Translations under genes and position numbers: made by a program
Notes under the pieces: generated by a model
Database searches by the model: none
What the model was told of the DNA's origin: nothing
What the model saw: only the letters and a program-made list of their open reading frames with translations
Shown: positions 34,982 to 43,569 of the stretch, in pieces
Layout: the number at the start of each line of letters is the position of its first letter
Numbering within the stretch: position 1 is the stretch's first letter
Origin: Dechloromonas sp. H13
Lineage (GTDB): Bacteria; Pseudomonadota; Gammaproteobacteria; Burkholderiales; Rhodocyclaceae
DNA length: 64,000 nt
Reading direction: 5' to 3'
Assembly: GCF_009469615.1 (NCBI RefSeq)
Contig: NZ_SSXX01000002.1
Span: 207,501-271,500 of the forward strand

Positions 34982-35836
34982 TCAGGTCAGTTCGAGCACG
35001 CGCAGCAGCGAGGCCGTGTCGTCGCGGCCCCAGCCCTGCGCCATCAACGCGTTGAGCTGCTGGGCGACGGTTGCGGTCAACGGCACCGGAACGCCCGATT
35101 TGCGGGCGGCTTCCAGCACCAGCCCGAAATCCTTGTGATGCAGCCGCGCCTCGATGCCGGCTGCGAAATCGCGCCGGACCATGCGTTCGCCCATCACGTC
35201 GAGCACGCGCGAGGCCGCCGAGCCGCCGGCCAGCGCCTGCTTCACCTTCGCGCAATCGACGCCGGAGGCGGCGGCCAGGCGCAGTGCTTCGGCGGCGGCC
35301 TCGATCGCCGCGACCATGATCATCTGGTTGCACGCCTTGGCCACCTGCCCGGCGCCGTTGGGGCCGATATGGACGATGCGCTGGCCGAGGCATTCGAGCA
35401 GTGGGCGCACGCGTTCGAGAACCACCGCATCGCCGCCGGCCATGATCGCCAGCGTGGCGTCGATGGCACCCTGGGCGCCACCGGAAACCGGGGCGTCGAG
35501 CATGTGGATGCCGCGTTCGCCGAGTTTCGCGGCGATCTTGCGGGCGACGTCGGGAGCGATGGTCGAGCAGTCGATCAGCACCGAGCCGGGCGCCATGCCG
35601 TCGCTCAGGCCGTCCGGACCGAGGGCGACGGTCTCGACGTCGGCGTTGGAGGTGATGATGGTGAACACCACTTCACAGCGGTGCCCGAGTTCGGCGGGCG
35701 TCGCGCACAGCGTCGCCGGCAGGCCGGCAGCCCTTTCCGGGCGGCGCGCCCAGACGTGCAGGTCGTGGCCGGCGCGCTGCAGGTGCAGCGCCATCGGGCG
35801 CCCCATGGCGCCCAGCCCGATGAAGCCGACCTTCAT
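34982..35836 (-). CDS. NAD(P)-dependent beta-hydroxyacid dehydrogenase (second copy)
   Basis: 284 residues of the 3-hydroxyisobutyrate/tartronate semialdehyde reductase family: GLGAMGRPMA nucleotide-binding loop at residues 7-16, substrate-binding DAPVSGGAQGA and the catalytic lysine in GAGQVAKACNQ. It overlaps the upstream paralogue by four bases, and the two are clearly similar throughout, so they arose by tandem duplication. Substrate may differ between copies. Confidence 0.88.
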   Translation of the reverse strand: MKVGFIGLGAMGRPMALHLQRAGHDLHVWARRPERAAGLPATLCATPAELGHRCEVVFTIITSNADVETVALGPDGLSDGMAPGSVLIDCSTIAPDVARKIAAKLGERGIHMLDAPVSGGAQGAIDATLAIMAGGDAVVLERVRPLLECLGQRIVHIGPNGAGQVAKACNQMIMVAAIEAAAEALRLAAASGVDCAKVKQALAGGSAASRVLDVMGERMVRRDFAAGIEARLHHKDFGLVLEAARKSGVPVPLTATVAQQLNALMAQGWGRDDTASLLRVLELT

Positions 35837-36699
35837 TCCTGGCCCGACAGCCGTTCGAGCAGTTTCAGCACGGCGATCGAGTCTTCCTCGCCGAGGCCGG
35901 AGCCGACCATGGCGTTGAACATCTGCGCCGTCGCCGCCGAGCCGGGCAGGCAGAGGCCGAGTTCGTGCGCCGTCTGCATGACGATGTTGAGGTCCTTCTC
36001 GTGCATCCAGCTCTTGAAGCCCGGCTTGAAATTGCGGTCGAGCATGCGCTGGCCGTGGTTTTCGAGGATGCGCGAGTAGGCGAAGCCGCCGAGCAGCGCC
36101 TCGCGCACCTTGCTGCGGTCGACCCCGTTTTTGGCGGCAAAAGCGAAAGCCTCGGCGACCGCCAGCACGCCCATGCCGGTGACGATCTGGTTGGCAGCCT
36201 TGGCCACCTGGCCGGCGCCGCAAGCCCCGACATGGACAATGTTCTTGCCCATGCACTCGAAGGCCGGCTTGGCGCGGGCGAAAGCAGCCTCCGAGCCGCC
36301 GGCCATGATCGACAGCGTGCCGGCGATGGCGCCGACTTCACCACCGGACACCGGCGCATCCATGAAATCGACGCCGGTGGCAGCGAGATCGACCCCGATC
36401 TGGCGGGCAGCGGCGGGGGCGATGGTGCTCATGTCCACCGCCACCAGGCCGGGCGCGGCGCCTTGCGCCGCGCCGCGCATGACTTCGGCGACGTCCGGCG
36501 CATCGGCGACCATCGAGATCACCAGTTCATTGCCCTGCGCGGCTTCCGTCGGGCTGCCGGCTCCCTTGGCGCCGGCGTCGAGCAGCGGCTGCATCGATTC
36601 GGCGCGGCGCGCCCAGACGGTGACCTGATGGCAGCCCTTCAGCAGATTTAGGGCCATCGGGCGGCCCATGATCCCGAGGCCGATGAATCCGATCTTCAT
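35833..36699 (-). CDS. garR: 2-hydroxy-3-oxopropionate reductase-like dehydrogenase (first copy)
   Basis: 288 residues of the same family as its downstream neighbour, with GLGIMGRPMA at 7-16, DAPVSGGEVGA and the catalytic lysine in GAGQVAKAANQ. Closest in style to GarR/GlxR tartronate semialdehyde reductase of the glyoxylate-glycerate route. No glyoxylate carboligase or hydroxypyruvate isomerase is adjacent, so the pathway role is inferred from the family only. Confidence 0.85.
   Translation of the reverse strand: MKIGFIGLGIMGRPMALNLLKGCHQVTVWARRAESMQPLLDAGAKGAGSPTEAAQGNELVISMVADAPDVAEVMRGAAQGAAPGLVAVDMSTIAPAAARQIGVDLAATGVDFMDAPVSGGEVGAIAGTLSIMAGGSEAAFARAKPAFECMGKNIVHVGACGAGQVAKAANQIVTGMGVLAVAEAFAFAAKNGVDRSKVREALLGGFAYSRILENHGQRMLDRNFKPGFKSWMHEKDLNIVMQTAHELGLCLPGSAATAQMFNAMVGSGLGEEDSIAVLKLLERLSGQE
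36112..36124 (-). repeat. Dispersed motif copy
   Basis: Minus strand GGTCGACCGCAGC with TTTTGCCGCCAAAAACG upstream, in the first beta-hydroxyacid dehydrogenase (VDRS codons). Confidence 0.55.
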
Positions 36700-36877
36700 G
36701 CGCTTTCTCCCATGTGCGAAGCAGCGATTCTAGCCCAGCCGGCCTGGTTCGGGCTGGCAGCTGGCCGGGCGCGGGGATTGGGGGTATGCTCGGTTTGCCG
36801 ACCCTGTCGGCGCGCCAACGTTGCAGGGCTGCACAAGTTTCCGCCGGTGTGCTTGCGGAAATCCCGAGGCCGATATC

Positions 36878-37465
36878 ATGAAGGATACGTTCAACGAGAT
36901 TGCGCTCCAGCCTGACGACGCACTGCTGGTCGTCGATGTCCAACGGGATTTCCTGCCGGGAGGCGCACTCGCGGTGCTCGATGGCGATGCGGTGGTTGCA
37001 CCGCTGAGCGTGTGGATTCGCCGTTTCGTCGCGGCCGGGCGGCCGGTTTTTGCGACGCGCGACTGGCATCCGGCCGACCATTGCTCGTTCGCCCCGCAAG
37101 GCGGACCGTGGCCGCCGCATTGCATCGCCGCTTCGCCGGGCGCGGAGTTGGCGCCGGGCCTCGAACTGCCCGTTGCCGCTGCCAGCATCGTGTCCAAGGC
37201 GACGCAACGTGCTGCCGATGCCTATTCGGGATTCGAAGGTACCGATCTGGATGCGCGGCTGCGAGCATCCGGCGTGCGCCGCCTGTTCGTTGGCGGGCTC
37301 GCCACCGACTATTGCGTACTCAATACAGTGCAGGATGCGCTGCGCCTGGGCTACCGCGTCGTGCTCCTCGTCGACTGCATTCGCGCCGTCGATGTGCAGG
37401 CCGGTGATGGTGCCCGGGCCACGGTAGCGATGCTGGCGGCCGGGGCGGTCGCCCGGCGGGGTTGA
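36878..37465 (+). CDS. pncA: Nicotinamidase
   Basis: Hydrolyses nicotinamide to nicotinate for NAD salvage. 195 residues of the isochorismatase-like hydrolase fold: catalytic aspartate in VVDVQRDFLPGG (Asp20), metal-binding DWHPADHCSF, lysine in IVSKAT and the nucleophilic cysteine in GLATDYCVLNT. I chose the ATG at 36878. Its stop lies two bases before the pncB ATG, giving a two-gene NAD-salvage operon. Confidence 0.94.
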   Translation: MKDTFNEIALQPDDALLVVDVQRDFLPGGALAVLDGDAVVAPLSVWIRRFVAAGRPVFATRDWHPADHCSFAPQGGPWPPHCIAASPGAELAPGLELPVAAASIVSKATQRAADAYSGFEGTDLDARLRASGVRRLFVGGLATDYCVLNTVQDALRLGYRVVLLVDCIRAVDVQAGDGARATVAMLAAGAVARRG

Positions 37466-37467
37466 GC

Positions 37468-38820
37468 ATGCGCAGCGCCGGAGAGAGCGTACTGCTCACC
37501 GACCTCTACCAGCTGACGATGCTTCAGGCGTATTTCGACGAGGGCATGGCGGAGACGGCGGTGTTCGAGTTCTTCGTGCGCAAACTGCCGGCGCAACGCA
37601 ATTTCCTGGTCGCCGCCGGACTCGAACAGGTGCTCGATTTTCTCGAGAGCCTGAGGTTCACTGCCGAGGAGCTCGACTGGCTGGGCACCTGCGGACGCTT
37701 CAGCCGACCCTTCGTCGATTCGCTGGCGGATCTGCGCTTTACCGGCGAGGTGCACGCGATGGCGGAAGGCACGGTGTTCTTCCCGGACGAGCCGATCCTG
37801 CGCGTCGTCGCGCCGTTGCGCGAGGCCCAGCTGGTCGAGACACGCCTGATCAACCTGCTGCAGTTTCAGACGCTGGTCGCCTCGAAGGCGGCGCGCGTGC
37901 GGCTCGCCGCCGGCGACCGGTTGCTGGTGGACTTCGGCCTGCGCCGTGCGCATGGCGCCGAGGCCGGTCTGCTATCGGCGCGTGCCAGCTACCTGGCCGG
38001 CTTTGACGGCAGTTCCAACGTGCTCGCCGGGATGCGCTGGAACATCCCGGTCTTCGGGACCATGGCCCATTCCTTCATCCAGGCACACGACAGCGAGGCC
38101 GACGCCTTCGAGCGCTTCGCGCGCGCCTATCCCGGAGGCTCCACGCTGCTGATCGACACCTACGACACCGAGGCTGCGGCGCACGCGGTGGTCGCGCTGG
38201 CCCGCCGGCTCGCCGGCGAGAATATCGCGATCCAATCGGTGCGCATCGACAGCGGCGACCTCGGCGAGCACGCCCGCAAGGTGCGCGCCATTCTCGACGC
38301 CGGTGGCGCCGGGAACATACGCATCTTCGCCAGCGGCAACCTCGACGAATACGCTGTCTGCAAGCTGGTCGCCGACGGCGGGCCGATCGACGGTTTCGGC
38401 GTCGGCACGCGCATGAACACCTCGGCCGACTACCCGTACCTCGACTGCGCCTACAAGCTGCAGGAGTACGCGGGCATCGCCCGCCGCAAGCGTTCCGAAG
38501 GCAAGGCGACATGGCCCGGCCGCAAGCAGGTGTTCCGGCGCCTGGCCGCCGACGGCATGGCGGGCGACACGCTGACGCTGGATGACGCGTGCGACGCGGG
38601 CGTGCCGCTGTTGGCGACGGTCATGCGCGACGGCCGGCGCGTCGCGCCGCAGGCGCAGCTCGCCGACCTGCGCGAGCTGGCCCGCCGACAACTGGCGGCA
38701 TTGCCGCCCGCCCTGTGCAGTCTCGATACGGCGCCCGCCTATCCGGTCACGGTGGCCGGGCCGCTGCGCGAACTTGCCGAGGCCGTTGACCGGCGCACGG
38801 CGGCCTTCCGGTCAACCTGA
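37468..38820 (+). CDS. pncB: Nicotinate phosphoribosyltransferase
   Basis: Makes nicotinate mononucleotide from nicotinate and PRPP with ATP hydrolysis. 450 residues: N-terminal LLTDLYQLTMLQAYF, the phospho-accepting histidine in GTMAHSFIQAH, RIDSGDLGE and FGVGTRMNTS. I prefer the ATG at 37468 over an in-frame TTG two codons upstream. The product step follows pncA directly. The 3' end overlaps the convergent phosphoribosyltransferase by nine bases. Confidence 0.94.
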   Translation: MRSAGESVLLTDLYQLTMLQAYFDEGMAETAVFEFFVRKLPAQRNFLVAAGLEQVLDFLESLRFTAEELDWLGTCGRFSRPFVDSLADLRFTGEVHAMAEGTVFFPDEPILRVVAPLREAQLVETRLINLLQFQTLVASKAARVRLAAGDRLLVDFGLRRAHGAEAGLLSARASYLAGFDGSSNVLAGMRWNIPVFGTMAHSFIQAHDSEADAFERFARAYPGGSTLLIDTYDTEAAAHAVVALARRLAGENIAIQSVRIDSGDLGEHARKVRAILDAGGAGNIRIFASGNLDEYAVCKLVADGGPIDGFGVGTRMNTSADYPYLDCAYKLQEYAGIARRKRSEGKATWPGRKQVFRRLAADGMAGDTLTLDDACDAGVPLLATVMRDGRRVAPQAQLADLRELARRQLAALPPALCSLDTAPAYPVTVAGPLRELAEAVDRRTAAFRST

Positions 38821-39444
38821 GGATGGCCGGGCGCGGCGCAGGCAGGCGATGACTTCGTCGTCCTCGACCTGGTCGAAGCGGGCATAGAACTGTCCGACCG
38901 CCTGAAAGTCGCGTGGCGCGTACAGGCAGACCGTCTCGTCGGCGTGGCGGCCGACCCGCTTCAGGCTGTCCTGTGCCGCCACCGGGATGGCGCAGATCAG
39001 CCGCGCCGGCGCCCGGGAGCGCACGGCATGCAGCGCGGCGAGCATCGTCGAGCCGGTCGCCAGGCCGTCGTCCACGACGATTGCGATGCGCCCGCCGGGG
39101 TCGGCAGGCGGCCGGCCCGGCGAGTAGAGGGCGCGGCGCCGGCGCAACTGCTCGAACCGGTAGGCTCTTTCGCGCTGCAGCCATGCCTCGTCTGCTGCGT
39201 TCGGGTCGGCGACGAAAAACCAGCCGCTCTCGTCGATGGCGCCGATGGCGTATTCCGGATTCCCGGGTGCGCCGAGCTTGTGGACGAGCACTACATCGAG
39301 TTCGCCAGCGAGTGCCGTGGCCAGCGCGGCACCCATCGGCACCGCGCCGCGCGGGATGGCGAGGATCAGCGGATTGCTGCCTTTCCATGCGGCGAGGGCA
39401 GTGGCGAGTTTGTCGGCGGCATCCAGGCGATCGGCGAAGAACAT
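38812..39444 (-). CDS. Type I phosphoribosyltransferase
   Basis: 210 residues with a PRPP-binding loop VVDDGLATGSTM in the second half and a PRGAVPMGAAL loop near the N terminus. This is the predicted-phosphoribosyltransferase group often fused or paired with hydrolases; the base substrate is unknown. The ATG at 39444 follows AAGGAGAAA. It lies 21 bases after another phosphoribosyltransferase gene, forming a minus-strand pair that faces pncAB. Confidence 0.85.
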   Translation of the reverse strand: MFFADRLDAADKLATALAAWKGSNPLILAIPRGAVPMGAALATALAGELDVVLVHKLGAPGNPEYAIGAIDESGWFFVADPNAADEAWLQRERAYRFEQLRRRRALYSPGRPPADPGGRIAIVVDDGLATGSTMLAALHAVRSRAPARLICAIPVAAQDSLKRVGRHADETVCLYAPRDFQAVGQFYARFDQVEDDEVIACLRRARPSSG

Positions 39445-39465
39445 GGCTTTCTCCTTGGCGAGCAC

Positions 39466-40032
39466 TCACTCACGGCGCAGATCGATTCCGAAATCCGGCT
39501 CGTAGGGCGGCACGTGGCATTCGACGATGTCGGGTGGCGCCACCTGCAGGCGCACCCCGACGATATCCGCGTGGACGGGCAGGCAAGCGACGCCGCGGTC
39601 GACCAGCACGGCGACGCGGATTTCGGCCGGCCCGTAACGTCCGAGGTATTCGACGACGCGAAGCAGGGAGTGACCGGAGTAAAGCACGTCATCGACGACC
39701 AGCAGGCGGCGCCCGGCCAGTTCGGCAAGGGGTGCGGCATGGTCCGGGTTCTCGACGAGTCGCGTTTCCGGGTGGAGCAGCGTGAGGTCGTCGGCATAGC
39801 GCGACACCTTGAGGTCGAGGCGCACGGGCGGCGGCAGGGCGTGGTGGGCGACCAGGCGTTCGGTGATGCGCTCGGCGAGCGGCGCGCCGCGGCGCAGGAC
39901 GCCGACTACCGCGATCGGCGCTGGTCCGGGAAACAGCCCGGCCGCCCGCCGAGCCATGTCGGCGACGACATCGTCGAGTTGCCGGTGGTCGTACAGGCAG
40001 GTGCGGGTGGGTGGCGGTCGGTCCGGATGCAT
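39466..40032 (-). CDS. PyrR-like phosphoribosyltransferase
   Basis: 188 residues, PRPP loop VVDDVLYSGHSLL, with a GVLRRGAPLAERI block and DLKVSRYADD typical of PyrR-type bifunctional uracil phosphoribosyltransferase/attenuation proteins. No pyr operon or attenuator is seen here, so a regulatory RNA-binding role is uncertain. Upstream partner of the type I phosphoribosyltransferase. Confidence 0.82.
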   Translation of the reverse strand: MHPDRPPPTRTCLYDHRQLDDVVADMARRAAGLFPGPAPIAVVGVLRRGAPLAERITERLVAHHALPPPVRLDLKVSRYADDLTLLHPETRLVENPDHAAPLAELAGRRLLVVDDVLYSGHSLLRVVEYLGRYGPAEIRVAVLVDRGVACLPVHADIVGVRLQVAPPDIVECHVPPYEPDFGIDLRRE

Positions 40033-40156
40033 CGTTGTCGCTCCCTTGACGTTCCGCCGGTCGCTGTCTCCAGCGCATTGCGGAACACGATCCGACTCTG
40101 ACGCATCGCCGGCGCGGCGTCAATGAGCGGAATCGTCGGCCGGTCGGACGGCCCGT

Positions 40157-40381
40157 TCAGACGCCGCAGGAGCCATTGCCGCGTTTGAAACCCATTTTCG
40201 CCAGCAGCTTTTCCGGCGGGCAGAAGCCGGTGAACCCGCTCTGCAGCAGATTGAGACCGACGAAGGCGGTGAAGGCGAGGAACCATTTCGAAACGAAAAT
40301 GGGGCTGCCCTCGACGCCGAGCGCCAGCGAGAGCAGGACGAAGAAGCCGGCCATGATGCGGATCATGCGTTCGATGGTCAT
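40157..40381 (-). CDS. DUF2892 (YgaP-like) small membrane protein
   Basis: 74 residues with two membrane helices (AGFFVLLSLALG and the segment around AFTAFVGLNLL) and a C-terminal FCPPEKLLAKMGFK followed by a single late cysteine. DUF2892 proteins often accompany rhodanese, sulfide or efflux genes. Its ATG overlaps the RND permease stop by four bases, so it is the last member of the adaptor-SQR-RND operon. Confidence 0.85.
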   Translation of the reverse strand: MTIERMIRIMAGFFVLLSLALGVEGSPIFVSKWFLAFTAFVGLNLLQSGFTGFCPPEKLLAKMGFKRGNGSCGV

Positions 40382-43300
40382 TGTGAGTGTTCCTTTCTGA
40401 AAGCGGAGAAGTAGAGCACCGGGATCACCACCAGGGTGAGCAGGGTGGAGACCAGGATGCCGAAGATCAGGCTGATGGCCAGCCCGTTGAAGATCGGGTC
40501 GTCGAGGATGAACAGGGCGCCGAGCATGGCGGCCAGCGCGGTCAGCGCGATCGGCTTGGCGCGCACGGCGGCGGACTGGATCACGGCGTCGTGGAAGTTC
40601 ATACCGGCGGCGACCTGCTGTTTGATGAAATCGACCAACAGGATCGAGTTGCGGACGATGATGCCGGCCAGCGCGATCATGCCGATCATCGAGGTCGCCG
40701 TGAATTGCGCGCCGAGCAGGGCGTGGCCGGGCATGACGCCGATGATGGTGAGCGGGATCGGCGCCATGATGATGAGCGGCACCAGATAGCTGCCGAAGTG
40801 GGCGACGACCAGCAGGTAGATCAGGATCAGGCCGACGCCGTAGGCCAGTCCCATGTCGCGGAAGGTTTCGTAGGTGACCTTCCACTCGCCGTCCCACTTG
40901 ACGCTGTAGCCGGCGTAGGGGTCGGCCGGCTGGCGGATGAACCATTCGCCGAGCGTGCCACCTTCCTTGAGCTCCTTGCCGATGATCTGCGAGCGCGCGT
41001 CGAACATGCCGTAGAGCGGCGAGTCGAGCTTGCCGCCCATGTCGCCGACGACATAGACCACCGGCAGCAGGTCCTTGTGGTAGATCGCCTTCTCGCGCGT
41101 CGCCTCACGCACCTCGACCAGTTCCGACACCGGTACCAGGTGGCCGTCTTTTGAGCGCACGCGCAATTTCAAAAGGGCGTCGAGGTTCGACTGCTTTTCC
41201 GCCGGCAGGGTCACGCGCACCGGGATCTCGAACTTGGATTCGGTATTACGCGCCGGCGTCACGTCCTGCCCGGCCAGCCCCATGCCGACCACCTCGACGA
41301 TGTCGCTCTGCGCCACGCCGAGCAGCGCCGCCTTGCTCTGCAGCACGTGCAGCACGAACTTCCGGGAATCTGCATCGATATAGTCGTCGACCGCAACCAG
41401 ATCGGGCGTGTCCTCGAAGGCCTTGCGCACCTGCTTGCCGACCGCCATCTGGCCGGCCATGTCCGGCCCGTAGATCTCGGCGACGATGGGCGACAGCACC
41501 GGCGGTCCGGGCGGCACTTCGACGACCTTGGCGACGCCGCCGTTCTTCTTCCCGATGGCCTCGATACGGTCGCGCAGGGCGACGGCGATCTCGTGGCTCT
41601 GGCGCGAGCGGTGCTTCTTGTCGGCCAGGTTGACCTGGATGTCGCCCTTTTCCGGCGCGGCGCGCAGATAGTACTGGCGGACCAGGCCGTTGAAGTTGAT
41701 CGGGCTGGCGGTGCCGGCATAGGCCTGGTAGTCGACGACGTCGGCTTCCTGCGCCAGTTCGGCGCCGATTTCGTGCAGAACGCGCGCCGTTTCCTCGACC
41801 GGCGTGCCGACCGGCATGTCGAGCACGACCTGGAATTCGCTCTTGTTGTCGAAGGGCAGCATCTTTAGCACGACGAGCTGGAAGTAGGCCAGCGACACCG
41901 AGCCGAGGATCATCAGCACGACGGCAACGGCCAGCCGGATGCGCGCCGCGCCGCCCTTCTGCGGGTCGAGGAAGGGCGTCAGCAGCTTGCGGAAGGTGGC
42001 GTCGAGTTTGGCATCGAGCTTTGACGGCGCGTGGCCGGCGCTGCTCGGGCCGTGCGCCTTCATCAGCTTGAGCGCCAGCCACGGCGTGACGACGAAGGCC
42101 ACCGCCAGCGAGATGGCCATGCCCATCGACGAGTTGATCGGGATCGGGCTCATGTACGGCCCCATCAGGCCGGTGACGAATGCCATCGGCAGCAGGGCGG
42201 CGATTACTGTCAGCGTGGCGAGGATGGTTGGCCCGCCGACCTCGTCGACCGCTGGCGGGATGATCTCGCGCAGCGGCTTGCCGGGGTATAGGCCCTGCCA
42301 GCGGTGAATGTTCTCGACGACGACGATGGCATCATCGACCAGGATGCCGATCGAGAAGATCAGCGCGAACAGCGACACCCGGTTGAGCGTGAAGCCCCAG
42401 GCCCAGGAGGCGAACAGCGTCGCGGCGAGGGTCAGGGTTACGGCGACGCCGACGATGAAGGCCTCGCGCCGGCCGAGCGCGAAGAAGACGAGGGCGACGA
42501 CGAAGGCGGTGGCGAAGATCAGTTTGCCGATCAGCTTCTGCGCCTTCTCGGTCGCCGTTTCGCCGTAGTTGCGGGTGACGGTGACCTCGACGCCTTCCGG
42601 GATCACCGTGTTTTTGAGGGTATTTATCCGGTCGACCGCAGCCGACGCGACATCGGCGGCATTGACCCCCGGCTGCTTGGAAAGCTGGATGGTGACGGCC
42701 GGGAACTCGCCGTCGCGGTTGCCGAACCAGGCGTAGCGCTTCGGCTGGTCGGGGCCGTCCTCGACCGTCGCGACGTCGCTCATGAACACCGGCTTGCCGT
42801 CGCGCACGGCGACCACCAGCTGCTTCACGTCGGCCGCCGCTTCGAGGTAGGTGCCGGTCTGCACCAGCACCTCGCGGTTGCCGGCGGTCAGGTTGCCGGA
42901 GGGCTGCAGGGCGTTCGACACCTTGAGGGCGCCGGCGATTTCCTGCGGCGTGACGCCGTAGGCGTTCATCCGCTCGGCGTCCATCAGCACGCGGATGGCG
43001 TGGTCGGGGCCGCCCAGCGTGGACACGTCGCGCGTGCCCTTGATGCGCTTCAGCTCGATCTCGACGGCGCGCGCCACCTGCTGCAGCTCGTAGGCCGAGC
43101 GTTCCGGGTCCTTCGTCCAGAAGGTGAGGGCGAGGATGGGCACGTCGTCGATGCCGCGCGGCTTGATCACCGGCTCCTGGACGCCGAGGTTGGGTGGCAG
43201 CCAGTCGCGGTGCGAATGCACGGTGTCGTAGAGGCGCAGCACGGCGTCGTTGTACTTGACGCCGACGTCGAACTGCACGGTGATCACCGCCATGCCGGGG

Positions 43301-43563
43301 CGCGACACGGAATAGACGTGCTCGACCCCGTGCATGCGCGACAGCACCTGTTCGGCCGGGCGCGCGACCAGGTTCTCGACATCCTTGGCCGAGGCGCCGG
43401 GGAAGGCGACCAGCACGTCGGCCATGGTCACGTCGATCTGCGGCTCTTCCTCGCGCGGCGTGACGAGGACGGCGAAGACGCCGAGCAGGAAGGCGACGAG
43501 CGCCAGCAGCGGCGTCATCCGCGATTCCTGGAAAGTGGCGGCGATGCGCCCGGAAATACCCAT
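40378..43563 (-). CDS. RND family efflux permease
   Basis: 1061 residues, twelve membrane helices and two large periplasmic loops of the AcrB/heavy-metal RND superfamily. First helix ends in TPREEEPQIDV, a feature of the hydrophobe-type subfamily used with sulfur/phenazine-like operons. Helix 4 reads SIGILVDDAIVVVENI with the proton-relay aspartate pair. A TTG at 43569 has better ribosome-binding spacing (AAAGGA then 6 bases) but the ATG at 43563 gives the usual N terminus. No outer-membrane factor gene is present in the operon. Confidence 0.9.
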   Translation of the reverse strand: MGISGRIAATFQESRMTPLLALVAFLLGVFAVLVTPREEEPQIDVTMADVLVAFPGASAKDVENLVARPAEQVLSRMHGVEHVYSVSRPGMAVITVQFDVGVKYNDAVLRLYDTVHSHRDWLPPNLGVQEPVIKPRGIDDVPILALTFWTKDPERSAYELQQVARAVEIELKRIKGTRDVSTLGGPDHAIRVLMDAERMNAYGVTPQEIAGALKVSNALQPSGNLTAGNREVLVQTGTYLEAAADVKQLVVAVRDGKPVFMSDVATVEDGPDQPKRYAWFGNRDGEFPAVTIQLSKQPGVNAADVASAAVDRINTLKNTVIPEGVEVTVTRNYGETATEKAQKLIGKLIFATAFVVALVFFALGRREAFIVGVAVTLTLAATLFASWAWGFTLNRVSLFALIFSIGILVDDAIVVVENIHRWQGLYPGKPLREIIPPAVDEVGGPTILATLTVIAALLPMAFVTGLMGPYMSPIPINSSMGMAISLAVAFVVTPWLALKLMKAHGPSSAGHAPSKLDAKLDATFRKLLTPFLDPQKGGAARIRLAVAVVLMILGSVSLAYFQLVVLKMLPFDNKSEFQVVLDMPVGTPVEETARVLHEIGAELAQEADVVDYQAYAGTASPINFNGLVRQYYLRAAPEKGDIQVNLADKKHRSRQSHEIAVALRDRIEAIGKKNGGVAKVVEVPPGPPVLSPIVAEIYGPDMAGQMAVGKQVRKAFEDTPDLVAVDDYIDADSRKFVLHVLQSKAALLGVAQSDIVEVVGMGLAGQDVTPARNTESKFEIPVRVTLPAEKQSNLDALLKLRVRSKDGHLVPVSELVEVREATREKAIYHKDLLPVVYVVGDMGGKLDSPLYGMFDARSQIIGKELKEGGTLGEWFIRQPADPYAGYSVKWDGEWKVTYETFRDMGLAYGVGLILIYLLVVAHFGSYLVPLIIMAPIPLTIIGVMPGHALLGAQFTATSMIGMIALAGIIVRNSILLVDFIKQQVAAGMNFHDAVIQSAAVRAKPIALTALAAMLGALFILDDPIFNGLAISLIFGILVSTLLTLVVIPVLYFSAFRKEHSQ
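42631..42642 (+). repeat. Dispersed motif copy
   Basis: GTCGACCGCAGC preceded by TTTTTGAGGGTATTTATCCG, inside the RND permease gene and antisense to it. Confidence 0.6.
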
Positions 43564-43569
43564 CGACAA

